From contig JARGXX010000113.1 in NCBI GenBank assembly GCA_030374765.1, positions 806,001 through 870,000 on the forward strand: a stretch of DNA of 64,000 bases, in the 5' to 3' direction. The DNA comes from Agarophyton chilense. Taxonomy: Eukaryota > Rhodophyta > Florideophyceae > Gracilariales > Gracilariaceae. The notes under the pieces are model-generated. The model made no database searches and had not been told where the DNA came from. It saw only the letters and a program-made list of their open reading frames with translations. Below are positions 1-11,743 of the stretch, piece after piece (positions within the stretch are counted from its first letter, which is position 1; every line of letters begins with the position of its first letter). A program made the position numbers and the translations under genes.

Positions 1-1531
1 TTCTTTTAGACACTACCATGAGGTAACTTTCCCGTTTTGACGGGCAAGTATAACGTCTCCAAGGACGATGTAACTCACAGTCAAACTCTACTCGCTTTTC
101 GTCCGGCGGATTGATTTCGTACGGCGGAAATTTCTGAGGCCTCAAGAGAATCTTGGGCTTCCAAGCGCGGGAGCAGGGAGGCGAGCTCTCCCTGGTCAGC
201 ACTACGGGATCGACTAGTGCCGACCCCCTAGGGGCTCCCTCACTTAGTTTTCCGGTTGCACCGGCTTATTCCCCTCAAAGGCGCCTCTTCCTACCAGGGT
301 TCCGGGTTGTAACACTTCAGCATTCTGAGCAACCGGGTTGTCCGTCCGGCGCATTGGTGTCTGATAAAACCAACTTTTGGCTTTCCAGTACATGCCCGCC
401 GGTACGCGGCTCCTTTCCTCCTCTGAGAGTGCTTCATAATTCGTCATGGTACGACTCAGATCCTTTGCAGGAAGCGTGCATTCTGCACTCAAATGGTGTT
501 TTCCATATCATCAATAACAAATCAAACCGTCATGACAGTTGGTCAACATAGGTTGTGAATGGTATGCCGTGCGAGTATCCACCCACCCGGGTTTCCCGTT
601 CTTAAAACCTCCTTGTGGTGGCACCGTATAGAGACTGTACATAGAGCGACGGCCCTTCATAGCCATTAGAGCTTCCTCGTCCTGAGACTCCGAGTTGGGA
701 GATCCACTCTAGGTACAGAAGAGTCCGTATATTCCATTAAATGGACAGCCTCCTCATGCGAGTCACTCCCTTTGGGTGCCAACGACGAATCTCGTGAGTC
801 AACTGGAGATTCCAGATGTAGCAGTTTGCTGCGCTGATTAACTCTGGCGGAGATCTTCTCCTTACCTATTGAGGTTCCAAAAGCCACCGAATGACGGGGG
901 CTACCACGCGCTCTAGCCGCGTCTCCTTCAGCTTTCGCAAACTGAACTAACTCCAAAAAGGAGACTCTTCCATGCTTCTCTCGATATAGAGCTACCAACG
1001 ACTTGATGCTCGGGTCCATGCCGTCGATGTACAAGGTAATCTTGTCCTCCGTCGAGTGGACGTTTCCACAGCGGACTGAAGCTTTGTTAAGCCTTGAGCT
1101 GTACTCAGCTTTGCCCTCCTCAGGTTTTTGGGTCACATTCCTTAGGTCCAGGATCGCCTGACGTATCGAGTTTGAAGTCGCGTAACTGCGCAGCAAATAC
1201 TGCACCGCCTCTGGACATGAGGTAACGCCGCCTTCATCGGCTGTAAATGATCCGCATACGGAACGATATTGCTCTAAAGACAAACCCATCAGGAAGTGTG
1301 GTAACGACACAAATGCCTGTGGGTTCACTCATCTCTAGAATGTCTGCTTCGGCAACAAATCGAGTGAGATACTCGATAACGAGAATGGGGGTTTTCCCAT
1401 CAAATGCTAAATCATTAAGGCCGATCTTCAATCGTTTGATGTGATCCTTCACCTTCGCGGTTTCGCGTCCTGAGCGCTTTTTGCTCTTCACCTTCAGACG
1501 ATAGTACCTGTAATTCAGGGCCTTCCGATAA
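1..1531 (-). mobile_element. Truncated gag-region fossil of a Ty3/gypsy element (B family)
   Basis: On the minus strand this stretch follows, almost base for base, the gag region of element B (about 55,735-57,265), including the CCHC zinc-knuckle area and the capsid-like block containing QYLLRSYATSN. The match stops abruptly near 1531, so the gag N-terminus and 5' LTR are absent, and the left side runs out of the window. It is a broken dispersed copy with several breaks. Its closeness to B suggests it is of roughly comparable age to B rather than to the much more decayed element C. Confidence 0.85.
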
Positions 1532-1551
1532 AGCAGATTCAAAGATGTCAC

Positions 1552-2085
1552 AACAGTATGGGTCGAGTCAAGAAAAGTTGATTTTTGAGATTGCTTGACT
1601 TCAACTAAATTACTGTATCATAATTATCAGGATTTCCCTCGCCTCCCGGACACACAGTACTGAGGACATCAAGTGGTCAAGCTTTTATTTTTTCTTGTCT
1701 CCGCCGAAAATAAGCCTAATTCTAATTTGGCCCCAAAGTTTTGGGAATAGTGTCTGTGACATACACGTGTGCATATCGTGGCACTTAATGTGACACTTGT
1801 TTTGTAAGCTGCCGTATGAGCTGCCGCTTTTAGCCGTAAGTACGGTTCTTTTTTGCAAATAATGCTTCATTGGCACCTTACCTCTTGACGGGCTCACGGT
1901 CACGAGTCGCGCCCCTTTCGTTTCGTTGAATCAAGAGGAAGCGCAACGTAGGCACCACACATGATGTGCACATACTTTTACTGCCGGCCAGTTTAAACTC
2001 CCCCTCGAGAAGCTTTCTCTAAGCTCAAGACCCATTTTGTTCTGGGTTCTTACCGCTTTCCTGGTAAGGCAGATGCAAAGTAACC
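1552..2085. other. Intergenic region upstream of the BAG6-like gene
   Basis: This 534-bp stretch lies between the gag fossil and the BAG6-like start codon. It has no convincing coding frame. The last 100 bases are pyrimidine-rich and should hold the promoter and 5' leader of the BAG6-like gene. I see no clear TATA box and no RNA gene. Confidence 0.5.
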
Positions 2086-5000
2086 ATGACCTCCGAAATC
2101 AACGTCACCGTTCGTTTGCCGTTTTCCGACGACAGAAACTTGGTAGTATCCACTGGCACTACTGTCTCCGAGTTGATCTCAACAGTATTGAATCTTATCT
2201 CTGGTGTTATTCCACAGGAACCTGCGCAATGTATCATGTACAGAGGCCGTATCCTTGACAACGAACGTACTCTCTCAGAGCTACAGGTCCCGAACCACGC
2301 TGTTCTGCAGATGATGCCGAGACCGCGCCGCGTCTCTCGCCTTTCTCAAACTGGAGATCCTCAAATGTTCGACCCCGAGTGGGAGGGGTCGGAAGATCAT
2401 GATCATGAGCACGATCACGTACATGAGCATGTGCATACGAATGTGCTCATCAGTCACGTGGGTTTCAGCAACAGGCGCGCACAATATTCTGATGTTCAAG
2501 AAATGTTGGTATCTCTGTTTCAAGCATTAGGCTTCTCTACGAGGGGAGTCAACAGTGCTGCAAGTATTGCAGCTGCACTACTGATTTCATTCGATTCTGG
2601 TGTTCAACGAGGAAGTCCATCACCTTCCATTTCGGAAGCAGCCTGGAGTGTTGTCCGATTAATACAGGAGCGCCTGTCAACGCCTCTGACCAACTCCAAC
2701 TCCAATCATTACCAAGCGCAAACAACTAGACCTGGGAATTCAAGCACAGAAGGTCCTTCTGCCTCCCCTTCCTCTGCTCCACAAGCCGATCTTTTATTAC
2801 CTCTACCAAGACCAACAGCCTCTTTTATGCAAACACTTCCAGTAGGCTCGGGAGCTGTTTCCGAGAGCCTTTCAGCTACCCCTCAGACCTCTATCCCAGA
2901 CAGACAAGATGGCGGAGAGCACGCATCTCCTGCTTCTCTACTTCCCAGGATTTCGGTTCTGCCTGAGGTTCCACCGAGATCCATTGAAGTTGATAGCGAT
3001 CGCCTTGCTTCAGCGAGAGCTGCAGACGTTTTGGTTCCTGCACTTCGTGAAATGATTTCAAATTTGGAGTATCGGCTAGCTAACGCAACATCTTTCGTTG
3101 ACATTGTGGAAGGCGAGAGTACGATGGGTATGGCACAATTAATCGAGTTAACAGGTGCGACTGCTGGTGCAATGACCGCCGTCGCGACCTTAATGTCAAG
3201 CATTCTTCCTGGAGAGGACGACGAGGACGGAGAAAGCGAAAACTTTGGTTTCCATCGCAGCAATTCTTCACAGCGACGACGCCACCCTCGTCCACAGAGC
3301 GATTCAGATCTTGAAGTTAACGAAAGACATTCGGATCAACAAGATGGGCAAAATGTTCAGCGTTCACGGCACACTCGGACTGGCTCAAATCAAACGCAGG
3401 ATACTCCTGGAGCGCAGGGTAGTTCTCAGAATACTTCACAGTATAGTCCACAGAGATCTGCGGATAATAATACAAGAGAGAATGTAATGAACACGAGTAA
3501 TCATCGTGGTAATGGCCCCTTGTCTAGAATTTCGCATCTGCATTTTGATAATGACGAAGAAGAAGAAAGAAACCACGGCTCTTACCAGCAAGTGAATGCT
3601 GACTTTCTTGTTCGCTTGTTGTCATACTATTATTGTTCGCTCTCTGAGGGTGATTTCTCTGATGATGTTCACCCTCATGACAATTCAGGCTCGGCTGTCG
3701 ATGTGCTCCAGGGCTTGTATGGTAGCAGTGATTTTGCACCGCCACGACATCCGTTTCTAAGTGGGTTGTACAAAGTCATGGAAATGCTCACTCCGTTTGA
3801 GTTTCACCAGGTTTGTCGCGGGGACTTTTCTCCAATTGCAGAATATCGATTTTATATGGTGCCGATCATTTTCCAAGAATTATCGGACTTTGCTGACCAC
3901 ACCGTACAACCTAATACCTTTGATGAGTCTTTTGTGAACTTTGTTTGTGAAAAATTTCACCAGTTCATCCATGTCTTGGATGCATACAATAGGGACAACG
4001 ACGGAGGCTTGCATCATGCTTCTGCTGAACACGACCTTTGTCACTTTACCATGCAATTCATACATCGAATGGTCTTGCGCCTGCTTGATATTTTAACTGG
4101 TCGCCCGGGGGATGGAGAGTACGCGACAAAATTACGGGATTGGTTCTCTGATTCACTGGGGGGTGTTGTATATGCTTTCGGCGAACCCAGAGGACTAGAC
4201 TGGGAGTCAACTGTACATACATTCCGCCAAGCTTGCAATGATGTTGGAGTTGCTGTGTTGGGTGGTCAGTTTTCCGTAATCTTTCCTTTAATTCTTAATT
4301 TATTTCTGGGAAGGGCGAGAGTGGTCTACGATCGCTTGAGACTTACATCACCTAGTGTGCTCATGCCTGCTGTTAGCGAAGAGAATCAGCAACACGGTGA
4401 ACAAGACTTCGATCATTCGCGTTGTGGACCTGGTTGTCACGGGCGGCAAGTCCAGGAGTTTCGGGCCAATCAACGGTCCTCGCCTGAAAGCAGGGGCGCC
4501 GACAGCGACCTGGATATTCCCGATCTTGTGAGCGACACTGGGGACAGTTGTAACGACGATACACCTTCCATTTTGAAGGACGCCGATACAAACAACCCGC
4601 GCAGTCTAAGTAGAGTCAAACCCCAAGTAATTCCGCGTCGAATTTCCAGGAATCCCATGGAGGTAGATCATGACATTGAGCTTGACAATCAGGACTTCGA
4701 CGATATCGTTGCAGAACTCAATAGCGAACTTATGCCAAGCATAGAGAAGCGTGCCAACACTGTGGACCAGTCAGATGAGGATTTAAATGAGCTTGTTAAG
4801 GAGCTTGAGGAAGAAACTGGCGCTGGTCCAAGCACAATTCACAACGCAAACGAGGCTGTCGGTGAAGATCTTGCGTCGAAACACAGCAAAATATCAGCAA
4901 CCGAAAGAGGACCCCCGGCAACTCTTCCCGCCGCATCTGTTCTACGAGGACCGCGCATAGGGGGAAGCTTTCCATCAGGAAGATCACCATTTGGATCTTC

Positions 5001-5472
5001 TACAATCGGACAAACAGCTTTTTCATCGACAGCTGTGCCCATCGCGAGAAGTAGTGCAAACTATTCGGGTGCACGTTTCTTACAATCATCAGATGATTTT
5101 CAAGTACTGGGTAGCGAAGCGGCCGAGAGATGGAGATCAGTTGTTCAACGCGACCAAAGTAGAATGTCTGAACTTGTACATGATCCGCCAAGTAATGGCT
5201 ATCGATATGATATGGAACCACAGGGACCCCTGAACGATATTTCCGCTTTGAGGATCTTCGAGCAAGGTTTAGAAGCTGCTGCAAAAGAAATACCCCTCAC
5301 GGCCCCTGAAAGGAACGGATTGCACAGCATTCTGAAAGAAGAGACCGCCGAAGGTCTCGACTATGTCGAATCAGAAATTAGGTCAAGAATCCTCGACGAA
5401 GATGATTTCAGAATCGACTCATATCCCACTGCAGCTTCTCGATTTCTCGGGTGGGCGGACATGCCTGAGTAA
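2086..5472 (+). CDS. BAG6: BAG6/Scythe-like ubiquitin-domain chaperone
   Basis: This 1128-residue protein opens with a ubiquitin-like fold (residues about 5-80; MYRGRILDNERTLSE is the typical beta3-beta4 region). A His/Asp/Glu cluster follows at about 103-118, then long Ser/Gln/Pro-rich linkers around folded blocks at about 315-380 and 500-760. The last 120 residues resemble the human BAG6 C-terminus: a W-x-x-V-V-Q-R-D segment, then PP-S and Y, and a final helix pair ending in RIDSYPTAASRF, parallel to the human BAG-like tail. BAG6 is known to hold exposed hydrophobic segments of tail-anchored and mislocalised membrane proteins and pass them to GET3 or to ubiquitination; that role is inferred here. 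The start is an ATG in an AACC context. The gene has no visible intron and ends 49 bp from the convergent neighbour. Confidence 0.83.
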   Translation: MTSEINVTVRLPFSDDRNLVVSTGTTVSELISTVLNLISGVIPQEPAQCIMYRGRILDNERTLSELQVPNHAVLQMMPRPRRVSRLSQTGDPQMFDPEWEGSEDHDHEHDHVHEHVHTNVLISHVGFSNRRAQYSDVQEMLVSLFQALGFSTRGVNSAASIAAALLISFDSGVQRGSPSPSISEAAWSVVRLIQERLSTPLTNSNSNHYQAQTTRPGNSSTEGPSASPSSAPQADLLLPLPRPTASFMQTLPVGSGAVSESLSATPQTSIPDRQDGGEHASPASLLPRISVLPEVPPRSIEVDSDRLASARAADVLVPALREMISNLEYRLANATSFVDIVEGESTMGMAQLIELTGATAGAMTAVATLMSSILPGEDDEDGESENFGFHRSNSSQRRRHPRPQSDSDLEVNERHSDQQDGQNVQRSRHTRTGSNQTQDTPGAQGSSQNTSQYSPQRSADNNTRENVMNTSNHRGNGPLSRISHLHFDNDEEEERNHGSYQQVNADFLVRLLSYYYCSLSEGDFSDDVHPHDNSGSAVDVLQGLYGSSDFAPPRHPFLSGLYKVMEMLTPFEFHQVCRGDFSPIAEYRFYMVPIIFQELSDFADHTVQPNTFDESFVNFVCEKFHQFIHVLDAYNRDNDGGLHHASAEHDLCHFTMQFIHRMVLRLLDILTGRPGDGEYATKLRDWFSDSLGGVVYAFGEPRGLDWESTVHTFRQACNDVGVAVLGGQFSVIFPLILNLFLGRARVVYDRLRLTSPSVLMPAVSEENQQHGEQDFDHSRCGPGCHGRQVQEFRANQRSSPESRGADSDLDIPDLVSDTGDSCNDDTPSILKDADTNNPRSLSRVKPQVIPRRISRNPMEVDHDIELDNQDFDDIVAELNSELMPSIEKRANTVDQSDEDLNELVKELEEETGAGPSTIHNANEAVGEDLASKHSKISATERGPPATLPAASVLRGPRIGGSFPSGRSPFGSSTIGQTAFSSTAVPIARSSANYSGARFLQSSDDFQVLGSEAAERWRSVVQRDQSRMSELVHDPPSNGYRYDMEPQGPLNDISALRIFEQGLEAAAKEIPLTAPERNGLHSILKEETAEGLDYVESEIRSRILDEDDFRIDSYPTAASRFLGWADMPE

Positions 5473-5521
5473 AGGGTTGAGCTGTTGTAGGCTGTGGCCA
5501 AGTTCAAGTCATTTATTGTTC

Positions 5522-8500
5522 CTATGTATGAAAACTCTGTTTCGGTTGATGCGTTGCAAGGGACTGAACTAGTCTGGGAAGGTATGTGGAAACGAACGAC
5601 TCTGTGTAATACCCATGCTCTTTGTTATGGGGACTAACTAAATTGTGGGCAAGTTCATGCGCCATAGTTGTGAACCAATAGCAGTAACAGTCTACTGTGA
5701 TACGTCGTGTATCAGGATGAAAATGAAGCGATGTGAAGTACCTCAAATTGAAGTACAAACCGCCCTGTCTATTAAATGCGATAGTGCGGCCGACAGGACT
5801 GTAGTAGATGGCTAATCCGTCTGCTCGCACAGAGAACACATCCGCTAAACTGAACAAGACGTTTTTGAAAGCGATAATTGCACCAATATTCACTCTGAGG
5901 AACTGGTCTGATTCGGAATGATCCTGATCATGGCGAAACGAGAACACCTGAATGCCCAGCCGCTTGTTCCCCGGTGCTCGAAAAGGGACAAGGCTTTGAG
6001 TAGGAATTATTTCACACCCATCTCCATGCCGATCTAACTCTGCGGGAATTGACGTCATCACCCGTCCTGGTGACTGGAAACCAGATCTTGAAACGTGACG
6101 TGTTCGATTAGTTGAACTTTCGAGCATTCGCTCAGTATTGCGGTGCGCCGCTGCATCTTGTTCTGAAGACACCGGACAATCTGGATCAACTGCCCTGATT
6201 GAGCTTTGTGGGCCTAGTTCCGAAGTCAAATGACTTAATCCGCGAGGACTACGCATACCGTTGAAGACACGACCGAAGATATTGCCACGCCTTGACAAAG
6301 GATCTTTTGACTCGAGCGCGCGAGGAGACGTTGAGCGCGAGCCCGGTTTCCGAGTGATTGGATTTACAAAGTCTCTTAGTGTCCCAGGTGTTGTTCGTGA
6401 CGTATTGTCGTCTTTTGCCTTGGGCGCAACCCTTTTAGGGTAGTTATTCCCCTCCAAAACATCCTTAGCTTCTTTGAGTTTTTCCAAAGAGGGTTCAGGA
6501 CCTAGTAACGACTTAATGTGCTCTGAGGCACAGTCCGGAAACATTTCTTGAAGAATACGGTAGAATCCTTGTCTATCACTCATGACCTCCTGACAATTGG
6601 AGTGAAAGCGTGTCTTCGGTTTTCTATCAGATTGGGATTGCAAATTCTGGCTATCTCGACTCGCACCCTGGGCCTCCGTACTGCCGTTCTCATGTTCTCT
6701 CTGAGAAGATGGGCTACCGCGCTGATTTTGAGGTTGAGATTCTAAAACCACACCCTCTTGCTCGACTGACTTCTGCTTCATCTTTGGTTGTACAGTATTA
6801 TCAACCTTCAATATGCGATCTACTGGGAAGCCTCTTGATCGCAATTGAGCTAAAGGTGCTTCCAGTAGATTCCCTACGAAGAAGGCATCTTCCAGTTGAC
6901 ATCTTTGAAGAATTAGACCACCAATTGCGTTCCCGACGTCAAACCAGTCAAGGTTTGTCGTAATAAACAACGCGTTCCGTCCTCTTCCTTCTGATTTGGC
7001 GCAGCACGTTATCTGTTGAGTCTTTGTCGAATTCCTAAGCTTATAATGCGCTCGTATTCCTTGTGCTTCGTAGAATCTTAGATTACGCTGATCCAATAAG
7101 TCGGCAGCCTTTTTTCTCAAGGGTCGAGATGTTACGTTTGGAGAAACTAGTAGGGGCCGCCTTTCAGTCACACGCTTCGCAAATTCTTTTGCCATCGGTG
7201 TTCCCTGAGACGATTCTCCTATTACCTCGAAAGATTTTTCAATTCTTTGGGAAATGTACTTGGCCCCAAGCCTACCGTAAAAGTCTTCGAGGTCAGACTC
7301 CTGAGGCGCACTTAATACATTAAACATCCTGGCAAAGAATGCGTTATCAATGATGCAGATATCTTCGGCTTTGGCCATGATATATCGTGCCTTCACAGTT
7401 TGTGATGTTCCTTGCGACTCGTTCTCATCCACTGAGCTGGGATCAAGTTGGTATGCTAGAAGAAAAGGAGTCATCCGAATTCGATCGGTGACCGCCTTGA
7501 AAGGTGGGTTCGAAGCAATTCTTCGAAGCAAAGCCTTGTATTTTTCTTCACCACCCAACTTTTTGAATACTTTCTGCGGATCGGAAAGAAGCATATTAAA
7601 GAGATCCTTCACAGACGCCTCCGTCTTCACCCCAATCGTTGCCAAGAAGGGATTGAAGTCTACAAAGTGAAACAAGGCGGCCGTTAGCTCTTCTCCATCC
7701 GGGCTCTGGCTCTTGAAGTACACATCACGTGTATGGAACCATTCTATTTCTTTTTCGACCATCAACGGAATCAAAGCAGCCGTTGCAAATACCTCAAGTT
7801 GTTTCTTATCGAATTCGTTTGCACGTGTCGAAAGATAGTTAAAAATCTTTTTAAAGACTTGCAGCACTTGCTGTACGAAAGTGCTCGAGTTTCCTTTAGA
7901 ATTCAATTTTGACTTTGATATTGAAGCTATATTCAATAGCCGATGTAAAAGTGCATCCGTAGATGGATGCTCACCGCACTGAAAAGTGCTGCCGAAAATA
8001 CGCCCGTTCGTTCCGTCCACTTCAGCATCTAATATGGGAAATCCCATGCAACCACAAGATACATCAGTGAAACAGGTAGTTGGAGCTTGTAGCTCATTGA
8101 AAGTCTTCCCCTCCAAAGGATCTAATCTCACCGTTGGCAAGAACTTCATACTCAAAAACCGGGACTGATCTGCAGAATACCGACTGAGTAGAGATTTGTA
8201 CTCTTTTTCGTACGGTCTTCCTGGAAGTAGTCGCTTGTAGACAAACTTTAAACAAGTCAAGCGTTCTGGTTTTCTGGTTTTTTCATCAGCCATATATTTG
8301 AGCACCAATTTCAAGGGTGGGTCGATTCTACATCCAAGCTTCAACAAGAAATTCCAATCTGGAGAGCCCTCGTGCAATTGTTCCTGTGGAGGCCATTGCA
8401 AAACCTTAACAAATGGAAAAGCGATAAGTTCTGCGTGTGGTAAGTAGAGTTCAGTCGGTGCATAAGTTTTTGACTTATCTTTCACCTCAGGTAGATATTG

Positions 8501-11167
8501 AGTTTGCTTCAGCTTGGCCAAGTCATGGGCCGTAAGCGTCGCTTTGCGCAAATAAGCTATCAGTGGTTTGGGGTTTTTGCTCCATCTCAAGGTATCAAGC
8601 TGAGTAAATAAAAAGTCGATCGATATTGCCTTTCGAACTCCAATAGCAACGAGAAAGTTGTCACCGATACCGACATCTCGAAGCGCTGATGATACTTTTC
8701 GGAATGAACCCAATCCTTCGAATATATGCAACTCTGCAGTTGGCAAGTAAAGGTCCCCCGGAAAGTCAGCTGACACAAAGCCGCGTGGGTCATCGTACGG
8801 AATGCACTTCAAGCACGCTAGCTGAGAGTGCAATACCTTCCCGAGCTGAACTTTCTCTTCGCTTCCTAAACTTTGGTACTCCCCCCACATAGCACAGAGA
8901 ATTCGAATCCTCAGTTTGTGATCTTCAGCGTTTGCGTGGGTCATACACTTGTGTTGAGTGATGAAATCAAGCCACACCCGAAACGGTAAAGGAGAAAACC
9001 ATTGGGATAGAACAACATCTTCTAAAAAGCGATTGGGAAGAGCATCCCTCACAGATTTTGGCAGTATATGAGCAGGTAAGGGAAGCTCATCGGTAATATG
9101 TGTGTTCGAAAGATAGTACGCGAAATCCCGTAAGTTGAGAAAGGGGCGGTCGGATGTGCTGTTTTCCGAACCACTTGTATGGGCAAACCGCACAGACCTC
9201 TTGATCCGTATGGTATCATCTGGCATCTTTGACTCGGATCCGCAGAACTTGACCACCCATTTGATAAGCAGGACCACCTCTTCTTCCGAGAAAGGACGAG
9301 CTTGAGTTTCTAAGAGAACATCATCATAGCTCAGCTTTGGACAAATAGCTACATGCTTATGGTATTCTTCAGCATTGCGCAGAACGAGTTTTCTGACGAC
9401 GTTGGACTTTACGAAGGCTTCGATGCCTTTATGAGGAAGTCGCGCATTCGAGCCTCTCATTACACCAGACTTTGTCAATACGGGAGCGCTCGAATTCGGC
9501 ATACAAGCCGCAAACCCACCTGCAACAACGGAGCCCACGAGGGGGTCCGGTGTCGATCTCTGTGGACAAAACGCTCGCATCAACATTACCGCGTCTTGTT
9601 CTTCTGGCGAAAGCGGAACTGGATCATTTGGATTCAGAATGTAATCATCGCCGTTCCCGATGGGATCCATGGAAGATATTACATCTGCAATCTTCTTGAC
9701 TCCCCCAACCATAAAACGAGCAAAACCAAACAGACCAGTTGGTCGGCGATCCTGTTCACTGTCGAGGAGTTTCTCACTAGAATTAGATTCCAGCTCTGTT
9801 GTCTTGCCGGTGGAATAATCTGAAGCGGAATTACGGCCAAGAACGGATCCTGGATTCCCAACCTCATTAGCCTGATTTCTAACTGTTGCTGCTTCTTGCC
9901 ATCGCTCACCAATTAGACTCATAGAGTGCTCCAAGGTAAGGCGCATAATAATTCCAGCTATACATAAAAGTTCCATGTTATAAACTCGTAATGCTTCATT
10001 CTGGAGATCTATTGCCTCCCTCTCGACGGTAGGTATGAGCGGAGCTGCCAAATGGGCAGCGATTCCAGTCGTCTGAGATGTTTTAAAACCTATGAAGACC
10101 CTGCCTCCGCCCATTTCTGGGCTAAATGAGTCTATGATAGCCTTTGCGCCCGTCTGTCCCAGCGACGCCTTTCTGGCAACAGCGTCTATAAATACTTGAA
10201 TGTTGACATGGGGCGGTGTCTTCTTTTTGGTTACGCGGAAAATTTTCCGTTCCATGCTGTCAGGTACTCTGACATCGGCAATGGCAGAGACATATCGAGC
10301 AAGAATACTGGATGTGCTTCCATCTAGCGTTACGGTGACTTTATAGACCGTTTCAGTGATGGCTTCATCCCTACGTTTGAGAGAAAAGATGCCATTTGGA
10401 GAGCGAGTGACGGCACCATCGTTATTCCACCACGAAGTTGCCTTGGGAGGTGTTACAATAGTGGGGCCCTTCACTTGGTTTTTGGATATACAAAGCCTTT
10501 TTTGATTATTGACGTATAGGTTAATCGTGTTAAGATGCTGAGTAAAAGTAAGACTGGCACACAGGAACTGTCCAAATTTGACAAGATCTGGTAGGGAGTA
10601 TGGATCTCTGGAAGGAAGAACAAAAGTGGTCCACTTGTCGGCAGGGTACGGAGACTGGACGGTCTTTGTCCAGAGCGCGTCGCCTTTCCATGCAAATGCG
10701 AGTGCTTGGCCAGCGCTTATGACCATGGGCTGCTCGCATATGCTAAACATGGTGTATGCACCTACGCCAAAAGCGCCCACCTTGGACACATCAGGATTTC
10801 CCTCCGCAATCTTTCTGAGTCGCGACCAATCCTGAGGACGAAAGGGAAGGCCATCGTTTCGATAGACCACTTCGGAGACAACGGTTTCATTGGCAGTGGA
10901 ATCGGTAGTGATCAAAATCTCAGCCGTGGAGGCTTCTGCGTCGTTAGAGTTCTGAAGCAACTCTCTGTACACGGCGCCCGCCGACGCATATCGCGCAAGG
11001 ATCTACAGTATGACAAACGGGCGAGGAAGGTTAGATGGTGGCTTAAAAAGAGACAAAAGGCGAGGGAAGCATACCTTATCGATCAGAGCCCTCTGGTTGA
11101 CCTCGACGCGGGAGTCGCTGCCAGAGGTGAAAATCGCGCTTCGAAGCGCATCGAAGCCAGACGACAT
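5522..11167 (-). CDS. Giant GHKL-ATPase / CUE-like / HExxH protein (DUF3684-type), two exons
   Basis: My model joins exon 1 (11075-11167, ATG at 11165-11167) to exon 2 (5522-11002) across a 72-nt intron, giving 1857 residues. Without exon 1 the frame would have to begin at a GTG and would lack the start of the ATP-binding fold; exon 1 supplies MSSGFDALRSAIFTSG and leads in phase into ILARYASAGAVYRELLQNS. Residues about 45-120 hold GHKL (Hsp90/sacsin-like) nucleotide-binding motifs: ELLQNSNDA, RNDG and the glycine loop KVGAFGVGAYTMFS. The middle resembles the DUF3684 region known next to such ATPases in fungi. Near 1508-1555 is a CUE-like segment (LQEMFPDC...LEGNNYPK). Near the C-terminus HELAH (1813-1817), followed by two further histidines, looks like a zinc-protease-type site, as in fungal relatives. 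Function is unknown; an ATP-dependent chaperone role is an inference. Confidence 0.8.
11003..11074 (-). other. 72-nt spliceosomal intron in the GHKL-ATPase gene
   Basis: Read on the minus strand it starts GTATGC and ends CTGTAG. It carries a CTAAC branch-point-like motif about 30 nt before the acceptor, in a pyrimidine-rich tract. It lies between codons 31 and 32 (phase 0). It is the only intron I can support among the six host genes. Confidence 0.8.
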
Positions 11168-11743
11168 GAAATGGGGACAAAAAGTCTACTAACAGTGAAA
11201 GGAGTGACAAGAAATGTGGGTCTAGGACGGTAGAGCAGGGGAGAGTCTGGACACCACGACTTGACTAGGAGCCATGAACGCGAACGAGCGATGCGGTAAT
11301 GCTGCAAAACAAAGGCGGAAAACGGACGGGCTCAAAGTCAGAACTGAGAGACTTGAGACTGGAAGAACAAGAAATATCTATTGCGGCGAATATCTGTTGC
11401 TGATTGCGGGGGAAGTGGGGAGCTGCTCCAGGGACGCGGAGGGAAAGAACAGACGTCTTCATGCACAGTGCTACGCGAGGTATCGCCAAGCTGGGCGCGC
11501 GTGCCACGGAGGCCGAAAGCACACAGCGGAGAGCGAGAGGTGCAGCGGCCAATCAGCGCAACACACGTCTAGCGGCGGGGGCTACGGGCGCCCCGCCTTG
11601 TAATTGTGGCTGCCGCGCATGCACCAACAAGCAGCCAGCGCTTCCCCCCCGCCTCCCACCCCCCTCCCACCCCCCTCCAGTTCCACGTCCGGTCCGTGTC
11701 CGTTCCCTTTTCACTGACGACGCTTGCCCGCGAGAGGCGCATC
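11168..11743. promoter_or_regulatory. Divergent promoter region, ATPase gene / PRA1 gene
   Basis: These 576 bp separate two start codons pointing away from each other and must serve both genes. A CCAAT box (GGCCAATCAG) lies at 11549-11553, about 190 bp before the PRA1-like ATG. A strongly C/T-rich tract at about 11641-11690 sits 55-100 bp before that ATG, where the core promoter or leader is expected. In-frame codons upstream of 11744 reach back only to a GTG through this tract and are not counted as coding. Confidence 0.55.

Noticed and set aside
10972-10974. GTG as start of the giant ATPase gene
   Set aside because: It would be a non-ATG start that cuts off the ATP-binding fold; the spliced model with an ATG at 11165-11167 fits better.
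11606-11743. N-terminal extension of the PRA1-like protein
   Set aside because: The extension starts at a GTG and translates the C/T-rich leader into Pro/Ser-rich sequence without family support.
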